Below are positions 46,786 to 57,042 of a stretch of DNA of 64,000 nt, one piece after another; the stretch's first letter is position 1, and every line of letters starts with the position of its first letter. Source of the DNA: Microdochium bolleyi (lineage: Eukaryota; Ascomycota; Sordariomycetes; Xylariales; Microdochiaceae); the NCBI GenBank assembly GCA_001566295.1, contig KQ964265.1, positions 186,001-250,000 of the forward strand. Direction: 5' to 3'. The notes below the pieces were generated by a model, which was not told the origin of the DNA, searched no databases, and was given only the letters and a program-made list of their open reading frames with translations. A program made the position numbers and the translations under genes.

Positions 46786-48642
46786 TCAATCCTCCTCCTC
46801 CTCGGCGGCGTCGTCGTGGTAGGGCACCTTGAACTGCTTCTTGCCGCCACCAAGGTAGTAGAAGACTGCACCAAAGAGACCCCAACCAACGAGGACGACG
46901 CTCGCGTAGTTCATCGTGTCGGGCGCAACGGGCAGGGCTAGGGGGAACATGCTGAAAACGACCACGACGATGATCCAGATCACCGACAGGATGTTGACAG
47001 CGTAGCCGACAGTCTTGGGCAGCGCGAACGCGCCATAGCGGGTGCGAGACATCCGCGGGCGGCCCCGGTAGATCATGTACACGATGGGCACGACGTGTGT
47101 GAGGTACGACCCGATGATGGACATGGACAGCACGGCGTTGAAGGCGGTGGGGTTGCCGAGATACAGCAGGCCGAGCAGCGCCTGAAGCACAACACCTGCA
47201 ACGACAGCCCGGACGGGGACGTGCAAGGTCGGGCTGACATGGCTGAAGTAGGCCGAGAACGGCACACCCTCGTCTCGGGCGAAGGCGTACAGCGTCCGGC
47301 TCGTGGACGCCAGGCCCGCCACGGCGCCCACCGTTGCGATGATGGACGGGATCAGGGACATGATAATCGCGCCGGCCTTGCTACCTGTCACGTCGAGGAA
47401 GATCTGCATGAAGGGAAAACCGGTCGGAGTGGTGAGCAAGGCGTCGAGGGGGCTGGTCGAGTACAAAAGCAGGATGGCGTAGCCGAAGCCCAGTACGCCA
47501 TTGGCAGTGACACCACCCACCATGGCGAGGGGTACGTTGCGGCTCGCATTGGGAAGTTCCTCGGACAAGTGGCATGCCGCATCATACCTGTAGGAGGAAT
47601 GGTTAGAGAACGTTGGAAAGCAGTCGCGTCAAGGAGCCGATGTAGAGCCTCGGAGGGTATAAGGAACTGGAAAGGCGAAATACGAACCCAAGCATTGGGA
47701 AGACCACACTTTGCAGCCCAACAAGCCATGCGACTCCATCACTTGCCCAGCCACTGCTGTTGACAGCCTCAAGAAAAACAAACTCGGACGTGTTCTTCTG
47801 GCTCATGACGCCAAGAGTGACCATGACGCCCACCAGGCCAGCAATGTGCAGAACACCGGCGACCAGGTTTGTCCCAGGTAGGGTTCGAACACCCCAGATG
47901 TTGACAACCCCTGCGTAGGCGAGAACAGCCCAGTAGAAGAGCATGCCCTGCCATCTGGGCCGGTCGTATGTCTCATCGCTGATTGTGATGAGCGCCTGGT
48001 ACTGGAGTCCGGCGGCCATGGCAGCGGACGCTGCAACGAGGAGCTGTCCGCTGACAGAGACCCAGCCCGTGGCCCATGAAGCGACCGCCCGGTACTTTGG
48101 CGGCGCCAGGACGGCGACCCAGTGGTACTGACCTGTGATTGGTTTAGACTGTCAGCATATTATCGAACAGCAATTTGTTGTGGATGTCTCTCAGGAGGAA
48201 GCGTTGGACAGGGTCGAACTCACCACCTGCGGTTGGCCAGATGGAGGCCAGCTCGGCGAGCGAGAAGACAATGCACATTGTGCCCGCGATCGCGACGATG
48301 CTATAGTGTTGAAGAAGTTGTGCACTGGTCAGCCTCCCACAGCCAGTCCTCGAAGGGCCGTAACCGGAATATGATTACTCACTAGTCGTAAAAAAGGCAC
48401 GGGGCACCGCCGCTCACGAGGGCTGGAGCGATGACAGTCGAGAGGGCTTCCCACGTGGCCATGAGACAGAGAACGAGGGAACCCAGAGCCAAGACGGAGA
48501 AGCCACGCTCCAGCTCCTGCTTGTGACCGAGCTGGGCAAGACGGATCTCGTCGGCGGTCCCCGCGAGGGGCCGCGAGACCTGGGGTTCGAGGCCATACTC
48601 CTTCTTCATGTCGCTGTCGTGGTCGTGCTGCTCGTCGGCCAT
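46786..48642 (-). CDS. Amino acid/choline-type permease (APC superfamily, GABA permease-like)
   Basis: Plasma membrane transporter of 527 residues. Exons are 48642-48383, 48300-48224, 48132-47688 and 47587-46786, all with GT/AG and consistent phase. About 12 hydrophobic segments follow a charged N-terminus with RLAQLGHKQELERGFSVLALGS. Family signatures are GGQYHWVAVLAP (assembled across intron 2), MLGYDAACHLSEELPNASRNVP (across intron 3), and STSRTLYAFARDEGVPFSAYF. These place it in the fungal amino acid/choline transporter group that includes GABA and choline permeases. The substrate cannot be told from sequence. It is not obviously linked to its chitinase neighbour. Confidence 0.87.
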
Positions 48643-49457
48643 GGCGGCGGCTGGGCTGACAGAGTCGGCCAGGATGTTTGGAGGATATGGGAGGAGAGCA
48701 GGATAGATGAGAGAAGGGCAGTGACGGATGGAACTTGGAAAGGGGCTGGACAGGTTGTTTGAAAGGGGTGAGTGGTAGGAGTGTGTCAACGGAAGGAGCC
48801 AAGAGGTGCCAGAATCGGGCCCTATAAGTGAATGGCAGCGAGGAAGCCGAAGGATCAGGTCATTCAGTTTTAGGCATGCGGTACCGAGAATCCCGATGAG
48901 CGTGTTGTTGTTGGCAATGTCTGGGAACACATGGTAGAATAAGGGTGCGTGCCGTCTCCAAGATAGGCCAGCACGGAGTACTCCATACCCAGTAGATAAT
49001 GGCCCCGGCGGTCCAATCGCACAAGATACGGTGCAGCTGACCCACGGCGGCGCCGTGGCTGAGGACCTGGGAACCTTAGCGAGTCTGGGGTAGAGATAAC
49101 GCTGCCGGTGCTTGTTCCGAGCGCCGGGGCTCTGGCCCTGGCCGCTGACTCGTGCCTTCCCCAGATTATTCCCCATGTTAGCCTGCGGAAGCGAGCAGCG
49201 ATGATTCCGTGTTCCGACCAGGCACCCTGTTCCCCCTCCTCTTCCACCCCTCTCCAACTCTGCTCCGCACGCCTTCTATGGACTCCCCCACGGCCATCTT
49301 ATCTCCGAGTCATCCTCGCCCAGCACTACAAGATGATCTGGATGAAATCGTTATCGTCTCTCGGCCCAACTTGCAATCACCACCAACTTATTTCCTGGAA
49401 GCCTCGAGCAACATCCCCTCCTCCCGTCGCAAGACATCCAAGCCTCACAACACCATT
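48643..49457. other. Divergent promoter region permease / MoaF-like gene
   Basis: 815 bases between the chosen start codons. The right part (49209-49457) is in frame with the MoaF-like gene and contains two further ATGs, but its translation is Pro/Ser-rich and lacks family resemblance, so I treat it as leader. Confidence 0.45.
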
Positions 49458-50297
49458 ATGGGGTCCTCTACCGATACCCCTACGGGCTATGTCGCCCAAA
49501 CAGAGTGGCCGACTCTCCAGGCCATGGCCGACGGCTTCAGCGAGCACCTGATGCCGGCTTCGTCAAAGCTCGAAGGCAAATCAATCGAACACACCTACAT
49601 CAACGGCTGGCGCATTAGACATGATTTTCAGGCCGAATCGCTCACATGGGCCATTGTCTCGGGCGGCGAGGACGCCGGCAAATCCGGCACGGAGCCCTAC
49701 AAGGCCTACGAGGTCCGCGCAGGCATCTTCCTGATCGATTTCTACAAGGAGTCCTACAAAGAGCTCGTCTCGCTTCTGTACGACGAGTCCACCGGCCAGG
49801 TCAAGGTCTGCCTGTCGGGCTTCAAAGACAACGACAAGGCCGAGCGCCGCACATACACGGTGTTCCTCGACGCCACGCATGTACATAGCAGCAACGACCA
49901 GAAACCCTTGAGCGCGTTTCCCGAGACGACCGAGCTTATCGGGAAGCAGGTGCTGTATCGCTATACCCCGCGCGATGCCTACCACCACCTGTATCTCAAC
50001 TCTGGCACGCTCACGTGGCACTGCGTAGCAGGTACCGAGAAGGACATCGCCGACACCGAGCAGGCCCGGTACTGGAAGCTCTCCGACAGCCTATACATTC
50101 TTTTCTGGACCGAGACAGTCATGCCCGTCGAGTCGATCGTCGTCATTGACCTCAAGGAGATGCGCTCCACGGGGCGTTTCCTCTGCTGGGACCCCAAGCC
50201 CCAGGCCGTTGTGCACGTCCGCTTCGGCTCACAGGCCACTCTCCTGGCCGAGGTCGATGTCGAGGCCGAGCTCCGGAAGCCGCTAAGGAAGAGCTAG
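49458..50297 (+). CDS. MoaF-like (calycin-fold) protein
   Basis: Intronless gene of 279 residues from the ATG at 49458. In-frame ATGs at 49209 and 49278 would add up to 83 unconserved residues. The protein reads as two similar beta-rich halves: KLEGKSIEHTYINGWRIRHDF with YEVRAGIFLIDFY, and LIGKQVLYRYTPRDAYHHLYLNSGTLTWHCV with YWKLSDSLYILFWTE and RSTGRFLCWD. This is the pattern of the MoaF N- and C-terminal domains, lipocalin-like barrels. Despite the family name, a role in molybdenum cofactor synthesis is not established, and fungal members are uncharacterised. It lies about 1.6 kb from the homogentisate gene block, which may or may not matter. Confidence 0.7.
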   Translation: MGSSTDTPTGYVAQTEWPTLQAMADGFSEHLMPASSKLEGKSIEHTYINGWRIRHDFQAESLTWAIVSGGEDAGKSGTEPYKAYEVRAGIFLIDFYKESYKELVSLLYDESTGQVKVCLSGFKDNDKAERRTYTVFLDATHVHSSNDQKPLSAFPETTELIGKQVLYRYTPRDAYHHLYLNSGTLTWHCVAGTEKDIADTEQARYWKLSDSLYILFWTETVMPVESIVVIDLKEMRSTGRFLCWDPKPQAVVHVRFGSQATLLAEVDVEAELRKPLRKS

Positions 50298-51898
50298 AGT
50301 GCTTCTGACTTCTGTGTCTTTTATTCTTGTTTTAATCCCAGCATTGGTTCTGGTGCATCAAGGAGGATCAAGAGGTATTCAGAAGGAGGCTGCTTTCACA
50401 ATGCGATGGCGGCTGACCGAGTTGAAAAGCGAGGGGAGTTCTATGTTCGCCGGTAATATGTCTCAATAGACATGAGGCCGTTTGCACACACTCGCAATGC
50501 AATGCATACCCCTAGGCACAAAAACATACAAATGATTAGCGGTACCTTTGGTTCAAACAGTAGCTGCCAGGACCATGCAGACCCTCCACAGCGATCTGAC
50601 TCACATCTAGTTGGGCTCTAGCATAGTTCAAAAACAGTGAACATTGAACGGGTATCACATCTCAGACACTCCTCTACGCCCGATCGCAGCCCGCCTCCCT
50701 GGAATTCACTCCCCTCAGGGCCCACAATCGTCCGTGAAGAGACCTCCAGACTCGATGCGTGGATATCAACGATGCTCCGCGGCCTCGGCCCTCAGATATT
50801 TTCATTCCCGCGACGCTGTCTATCTTCCTGTGCAGCAGTAGTGACACCGATGAGAAATCCAATTTGTTTCGCCGACGTCCTATCACCAATACCTCCCCTC
50901 CCCTCACACACACACACACACGCGCGCGCGCGGCTGCGATTCGCATGTCCTGTATGATGCTCGGAAATGGCGGTGGTGGTTCCGAGATTGATGATATCAC
51001 CCCTGCTTAGCGGTCAATGTGGATCCATGGACCCCTAGACCCCTGGCCATGTTCCCAGGGCATACCCATTCTGGATATACTGCTGATACCTGATTGGCCA
51101 AGCACGCTTATCAAGACCATCCATTATCCTGTGGGTCCAACGAAGATGCGCGATGGGTACTTATGAGTTAGTTACCTACGCGTATCAAGGAGCCAGGAGG
51201 GTTCGACTCCATTCCAGGGTTACTACTAGATGGGCTACCGGAGTACATACGATACGCATACCTATCGTACCCGTAGGTACCCCACCCAGCGAGGCCAAGC
51301 GGCGCGGTGGCTCCGTGCAGCGTGCCGGGGGTTTGGCTGCAGATATCGACCCGGGCCGTTTTGAAGTGATAGCTGTTTCTTCCAACTATGATCTTGCCTC
51401 TGCGGATATATCTCGGTAATGACATTATTTGTGGATTTACAGTGTATTGCCCCCCTCCCCCGGCAGCTGGTGCGTGGCTTCTGTGACGAGGAGTGTGCAA
51501 TGATGAATTCTGGCGAGGATTCTGGGGGCCGACAAGTTGCAGACGCAAAGCCCAATGGTCCTGACGACCCGCCTACCTGTCACCACACAGCACTTTTTTC
51601 CGCGTTTTGTTTCTTTGAAGAGCCAGATATCAGAGCCACCATGCCCATTAGGTTCGATGAAGATGAAGGGGGGGCAATCATCATGTATACATATGGCCGC
51701 GCATTGCTGCTGGAACATGGCGAGGCCACTTACTCTTGTTATGGTTCAAAAGGCATCACCCGGAGAGGTCTGGGTCCAGGTCACTTCCAGATGCCGACTT
51801 TTGGGATCGAATTATGCACGCTGCTGCCTCACACGCCGCCATTTTCTATCTCTCGTCTATCAACTTGGCATCATCCTACATCCCCTGGGTTGCTGTAA
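50298..51898. other. Convergent intergenic region with a CA/CG alternating tract
   Basis: 1.6 kb between the 3' ends of the MoaF-like gene and fahA. It holds an alternating purine-pyrimidine tract (50905-50932). A chance tRNA B-box-like word at 51200-51210 has no cloverleaf. No gene is seen. Confidence 0.5.
50905..50932. repeat. (CA)8(CG)6 alternating tract
   Basis: 28 bases of strictly alternating pyrimidine-purine sequence, CA changing to CG. This is a composition that can adopt left-handed Z-DNA. Confidence 0.9.
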
Positions 51899-53268
51899 TC
51901 ATACAGCAGGCAGGATCTTGCCCACGCACTCGCCGAATCCGACGGCCGTGCCGTCCTCGAGCGACCCGGCGTACCCAGTTATGACGATGGTGTCGTTGTC
52001 GTTGACAAAGTTGCGCTCCTCGCCGCCCTGCAGCCGGATGGGCGTCTTGCCGCCCTTGGACTGCTCGAGCAGGCTGCCTTGGGTGCCCGGCTCGGAGCCC
52101 GAGATCGTGCCGGAGCCGAGGAGGTCGCCCGTGCGCAGGTTGCAGCCGGACACGGTGTGGTGCGCGACCATCTGCGGCCAGGACCAGAGGAGGTTCTGCG
52201 AGCTGGTCCGCGTGACGACCGTGGTATCGCCGGATGGTGCTGTGAGGGGTCGGAGAGAATCTGTTAGTGGAGTGCTCCTCAAACGAAACGCTATGTCAGA
52301 GGAGTTGGAAGTGCGATTGATGACGTACTGATCAGCGATACCTCGAGGTTGATATCGACAATGTTCTCCTTCTTGTTCTCCTTCAGGTAATCCTGTAGGG
52401 CCACCTCATTGGGGAGACCAGCCGTCTTGAACGGCTCGAGAGCGTCGGCGAGGACTACCCACGCACTGATGCTCGTGCCAAAGTTCTTGGCGTTGAAGGG
52501 TCCCAGTGGCACGTACTCCCAGGCCTGGATGTCGCGAGCGCTCCAGTCGTTCATGAGCACGTAGCCGAATATGTACTCGTCTGCCTCGTTGACGCCGACA
52601 GGATGGCCCAGCGGGTTGCCCTTGGCAATAAACATGCCGAGCTCGAGCTCGATGTCGAGCCTGCCGGCGGGCTTGAAGACGGGCGCAGCGGCCCCGGGAG
52701 GCATGACCTGGCCCTTGGGCCGGTGCAATGGGGTGCCCGAGACGACCACCGAGCTGGCGCGGCCGTGATAAGCGACGGGGATGTGGTTATAGTTGGGGTT
52801 CAGCGCGTTCTCGGGCCCGCGGAACAGGGTGCCGACATTGTGCGCGTGGTTGCGCCCGGCGAAGAAGTCCGTGTAGTCGCCCACGGCCATGGGCAGGTGG
52901 TTCTCGACCTGGTCTCGTGGGATCAGGGCCTCGCGCTGGAGCTCCGCGTTGTCTTTGAGAAGGTCTGCGTGCGCCGTGTCCGCGGAGAGCAGGTCGCGGA
53001 GGTACTTGCGGACCTCGCGATGTGTGGAGCGACCGAGCGCGGCGAAGCGATTCAGCGATGAGTCACTGAAGACGTCGTGCTGGCTGGCCTGGAGGGCGGT
53101 GCACTTTGAAAAGCCGCCATGGCGGGCGAGCGCGGCGAGGTCTAGGGCGTGGTCGCCGATCGCGACGGCAACACGCGGGGTTTGGCTGGCTTTTGTCGAG
53201 ATGATGCCGAAGGGGAGGTTGGCAAGCGAGAAGTGCGACTTTGCGGGGATCTTGAACCACGAGGCCAT
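51899..53268 (-). CDS. fahA: Fumarylacetoacetase
   Basis: Last step of tyrosine/phenylacetate catabolism: cleaves fumarylacetoacetate to fumarate and acetoacetate. Exons are 53268-52329 and 52239-51899 (GTACGT donor, CTCACAG acceptor), giving 426 residues. The ATG at 53268 gives the family start MASWFKIPAKSHFSLANLPFG; an upstream in-frame ATG at 53331 is unlikely. Active-site features are DYTDFFAGRNHAHNVG with the metal Asp and the catalytic His, DIELELGMF with the metal glutamates, MNDWSARDIQAWEYVPLGPF with the metal Asp, and GTISGSEPGTQGSLLE near the C-terminus. The gene diverges from hmgA with 406 bp between start codons, the arrangement known from Aspergillus nidulans. Confidence 0.95.
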
Positions 53269-53674
53269 GTTGGGCAGTGTTGGGTATCTGGCAAGAAACA
53301 ACGACAAGAAGGAAGAAGAGTTGGCTGTCAAGGGAGAACGACTGCCTGAACATGAACAGCGCCGTGAGCTTCAAAAGGTCGAGGCAGTATGCAGTTACGT
53401 ACAAATACCATAGCAGGGAGAAAGAAAGACCGAGGACAGTATGAGGGCTTGATTCGTGCTCCGCGAGCTGCGCGTCGCATGTTTCGCGGTGGCCGGCCTG
53501 TTCCGAGCATTCCGAATCCCCATCTCCACGACACTCCCCGCATTGTGCCAATTTCCCCACGTTGGTCTTATAACTCGAGACGGGCTAGCTACGACGACTC
53601 ACTGCCGTTACAGCGTCACTGTCAAAGACACAGAAATCAAAGAGATACAACCTGTTAAGCCAGCCTCGTCAAAC
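53269..53674. promoter_or_regulatory. Shared divergent promoter fahA / hmgA
   Basis: 406 bp between two start codons, so both genes must be driven from here. Visible words are CGG-N3-CCG at 53487-53495 and a direct repeat CCG-N6-CCG at 53503-53514, both compatible with zinc-cluster factors. A CCAAT lies at 53548-53552 and a TTATAA near 53568-53573 on the hmgA side. A GGGGAG-type CreA word on the minus strand is near 53533-53538. The words are seen; binding is inferred. Confidence 0.55.
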
Positions 53675-55216
53675 ATGCCGGTTACAAATTTCGCCACCCC
53701 AGAGAAATACGAATACCTTAATGGCATCGCTTCCTTCCACGAGTATGCAACCCCTGGTCTGCTCCCTTGTCAGTGGTTTTCTGACCTATATTGTGCCTGT
53801 CAATAGCTCCGAGGCTATCAAGGGTGCTCTTCCTGTAGGTGCCAACTCGCCGCAGAAGGCGCCGTATGGTCTATACGCAGAGAAGCTGTCGGGCACGGCC
53901 TTTACGGCCCCCCGCCACGAGAACCAGCAGGCCTGGCTCTACCGCGTCCTGCCGTCTGCGGCACACTCCAAGTTCGAGCCTTACTCCTCACAAGGCTTCG
54001 ACGCCAAGCTCGAGCAGATCCCCAACCAGATGCGATGGAACCCCTTTGATATCGACGAAAAGGTCGACTGGGTCCACGGGCTCAACAAGCTCGCCGGCGC
54101 TGGCGACTCGTCCATAAAGACCGGCGTGGGCATCTACACGTACGCCGCGGGCTGCAGCATGCCGCAGCGCACCGCCATGTACTCGTCCGATGGCGAGATG
54201 CTGATCGTCGCGCAGCACGGCGTCATGGATGTGACTACAGAGTTTGGCAGCATCCTTGTGCGACCCATGGAGATCCTCGTTATGCCCCGGGGCATCAAGT
54301 ACAGGGTCGACCTGCCCGAGGGCCCCATCCGCGGCTATATCCTCGAGCTTTATCAAGACCACTTTGTACTGCCCGAGCTCGGTCCTATAGGTTCCAACTG
54401 CTTGGCGAATCCGCGGGACTTCCAGATCCCCGTTGCCCGCTTTGACGAGGACACAGGGTCTGTCTGGACCATAATCAACAAGTTCAACGAGCGCCTCTTC
54501 TCTGCCAAGCAGAACCACACGCCATTTGACGTTGTAGGGTGGCATGGCAAGTGAGTCGAGTTATCTAGCCTGGTGTTTCACAGACCATATTTGCTAACAT
54601 GTCTTCTCAGCTGTACGTACCTGATTCACATGAACTCAGCTCCGTGTGAAGGGAGTCCCAATACTTTTTAGAGGCAGCGGCTAACCAGATGATACCATAT
54701 GCAGACTACCCCTACAAGTACGACCTCGGCCGCTTCTCCGTCATCGGTAGCACGTCCTTCGACCACCCCGACCCGTCCATATACACAGTCCTCACCGGGC
54801 CCTCCGCAAAGCCAGGCACCGCGGTCGCCGACTTTGTTATCTTCCCGCCGCGCTGGCTCGTGCAGGAGGACACCTTCCGCCCGCCGTGGTACCACCGCAA
54901 CACCATGTCCGAGTTCATGGGCCTCGTGTGCGGCGAGTACGACGCCAAGTCCGGCAGTGGCTTCCAGGCTGCCGGTGCCAGCCTGCACAACATAATGGCC
55001 GCCCACGGGCCGGACGCGAGCACCTTTGAGAAGGCGTCCAACGCTGAGCTCAAGCCGCACAAAGTCGGAGAGGGCAGCCTCGCGTTCATGTTCGAGAGCT
55101 GCCTCATGCTCGGTGTGACCGAGTGGGGCCTGCAGACGTCGCAGAAGCTGCAGGAGAACTACAACGTCGAGAGCTGGATGGAGTTGAAGCCGCACTTTAA
55201 GCGGCCGGCGGAGTGA
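53675..55216 (+). CDS. hmgA: Homogentisate 1,2-dioxygenase (gene with a 2-nt microexon)
   Basis: Fe(II) enzyme opening the homogentisate ring to maleylacetoacetate. Proposed exons are 53675-53742, 53807-54550, 54611-54612 and 54705-55216, giving 441 residues, against 445 in the human enzyme. Landmarks are GLYAEKLSGTAFTAPR, GDSSIKTGVGIYTYAAGCSM, and the iron ligands His and Glu in YHRNTMSEFMG and His in AAHGPDA. Exon 2 ends at WHG plus AA, and exon 4 resumes with AC-TAC-CCC. Frame and the conserved WHGNYxPYKY are restored only if CT at 54611-54612 is kept as a 2-nt exon. Its flanking introns have GTGAGT/TGCTAAC/CTCAG and GTACGT/GCTAAC/GCAG signals. The gene shares its promoter with fahA. Confidence 0.93.
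54611..54612 (+). other. hmgA: Predicted 2-nt microexon of hmgA
   Basis: CT between intron 54551-54610 and intron 54613-54704. It completes AAC (Asn) with the previous exon and begins TAC (Tyr) with the next, giving NYYPYKY as in the family. Confidence 0.75.
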
Positions 55217-56123
55217 CCGCTGCCAGTAGTGTCAACAGATGCAATTCAATAGTAAGGAGCGCATTTACACTACTGAATGATGCCAATAAGGATGCGGCTT
55301 AAGATCTTACATGGGACTACTCGAGATACTGGCGTACGTTATGCAGCCGGCGTATGGTTCTTGGAATTATTTACAAATGGACTATGGTTCTACTGCGCTT
55401 AAGTGGACGTTTGTCTCATTACCTATGCATGTTGACTGAGCAAAGTAGTCATGTTGTGCTAAGATGCAGGCTCATGCAATTTCGCTTCCGCCGTTGAAAC
55501 AATAGCATTAGGTGCGAACAAAGGCGACAACATTCAAACCTCGGAGCCTCTTGGCAACGCATGCAGAGGACTGCCGCGGCCTATATCTCGGTAAAAGTCA
55601 CCTGCGGCAATTGCTCGGCGTTGTGCTTGTCCTCCACGGCCTGTGTCGCAATTTGAATCCTCCTCGCGAGGTTCCAGCCCAGGTTTGAGCTAGATTCAGT
55701 CCTTGCCAGGAGACCTCGGAATCAAAGGCACTGTTCCGAGAAAGCTCCCCCCAACAAGGTTTGGAACTGCCGAGTTTGCCCCACAACTCTGAAGATCCCT
55801 GCATCGCCCGTGCGGGGAATTCTCATGTCCTGGATTGTCAGCCAGCTGCCGACGACGTGACGTGTATGCATAGCTTGTGATGGTCCTCGGCGGAATTATG
55901 TTACGAGCGAGGGCACCCCCTCATACTTTTCTCTTGCTCTCACTTACCCCGCGTGCCTGGTCAATTTCTCTACTTGGCCTATCCCTTCACGTCCGCTCGG
56001 CACACCCTCAGAACAGCTTCACCACACCACAATCTACCGTTGGCCGAAGCAAACCCCTGCGAACCCCTCACGAACCCCTCATCCACACACACACACACAC
56101 ACACAGAGAGACAGACAGCCAGA
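55217..56123. other. Intergenic region hmgA / Dabb gene
   Basis: 907 bases. Nothing coding is seen. A CA repeat lies just upstream of the Dabb start, in its probable leader. Confidence 0.5.
56084..56105. repeat. (CA)11 microsatellite in the probable leader
   Basis: Perfect CA repeat ending 18 bases before the ATG of the Dabb gene. Confidence 0.93.
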
Positions 56124-56569
56124 ATGTCGGACGGCACAATCTACAGAATCACCCTCTTCAAGATCCCGAGCGAAGATGACCAGACCAAGCTCCTCGACAT
56201 CTATCGCGAGATGCCTACCAAGGCCTTAAAGGTACAGTGCCGCTTGCGTACACCTGCTTTCTTCAAGCACCCACACCGTGCCGCCCCCCCCCCCCCCCCC
56301 CCCCCCCTCTGGAAGCTGGGACGAACAGAAACTGACATCATGGCCGGGTAATCCAGGACGGCAAGCCATACATCAAGTCCGTCACCGCCGGCAAGGCCAA
56401 GAAGGACCAGCGTGCGCAGGGCTTCACCGTCGCGGTGACGTCCGTGTTCGCGTCGCACGAGGACATGAAGTACTATGACGAGGGTTGCGCCGCGCACGCG
56501 GAGCTCAAGGGATTCGCCAAGACAGTGCACCAGGGCATCATGATGGTCTTTTTCGAGAACGAGCTGTAG
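56124..56569 (+). CDS. Stress-responsive A/B barrel (Dabb) domain protein
   Basis: Small protein of 106 residues. Exons are 56124-56231 and 56357-56569 (GTACAG donor, ATCCAG acceptor, phase 0). It starts MSDGTIYRITLFKIPSEDDQ and continues with KLLDIYREMPTKALKDGKPYIKSVTAGKAKK, GFTVAVTSVFASHEDMKYYDEGCAAHAELKGF and a final strand GIMMVFFENEL. This is the dimeric alpha+beta barrel pattern of Dabb proteins, with an early strand and the late YDE-AH helix. The intron contains a run of 24 C. Family functions range from stress response to cyclase-like catalysis. The position between hmgA and a transcription factor suggests, but does not show, a link to aromatic catabolism. Confidence 0.83.
56284..56307. 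repeat. 24-base C homopolymer in the Dabb intron
   Basis: Uninterrupted C run lying wholly within the single intron (56232-56356) of the Dabb gene. Confidence 0.95.
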
Positions 56570-57042
56570 ACGAAACTTGGGCGATGTAGAGTAATTATAC
56601 AGAAACTACACGAAGAAGTGCTAGAAGTTTCGTGGTGTGGCTAGTTTCGGTCACCACAGAAAGCAGTAAAAGGTCACGGGCAGACGAAAAAGATGAAGGT
56701 GTCACACGAGTGCCTAGTATCTTGATCGGTTCTTTCCTACCATTTCAGTGAAAGGAGCCTCATAGAGTACCCCATGTGTGAAATGCAGAAAGTGAGCAGA
56801 AAGAATTGAGAGGTAGGCACACGCTTACCGATCAGCTACAGATTACCAGGAAGCTTCCGGGTCATCACGTTAGATCTATTGCAACCGCGCTCGAGCATAT
56901 GTCTCCCTGTAAGACTCCTGTCCATTGCAAAGACAATCAAAGCTGCATGCAACTACAGTAAGGTTCATGCTTTCAATTCCGCATTCCAGCCCTGAATGAC
57001 ACATGGATGTAAGCCCATAGGAGGCATCACGCGGATTATAGT
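56570..57042. other. Convergent intergenic region Dabb / zinc-cluster gene
   Basis: 3' flanks of two convergent genes, no gene seen. A CCGCATTCC word occurs at 56979-56987. Confidence 0.5.

Noticed and set aside
51200..51210. tRNA-like B-box (GGTTCGACTCC)
   Set aside because: The flanking bases do not form T, anticodon or acceptor stems and no A-box lies at the right distance.
53269..53331. N-terminal extension of fahA to 53331
   Set aside because: It adds 21 hydrophobic residues not found in this cytosolic family.
54584..54612. Alternative 29-nt exon in hmgA using the CACAG acceptor at 54583
   Set aside because: It keeps frame but needs a 33-bp intron, shorter than fungal introns, and replaces the conserved Asn with an unrelated insertion.
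54551..54704. Single intron joining hmgA exon 2 directly to 54705
   Set aside because: It shifts the frame and destroys the conserved PYKYDLGRF segment.
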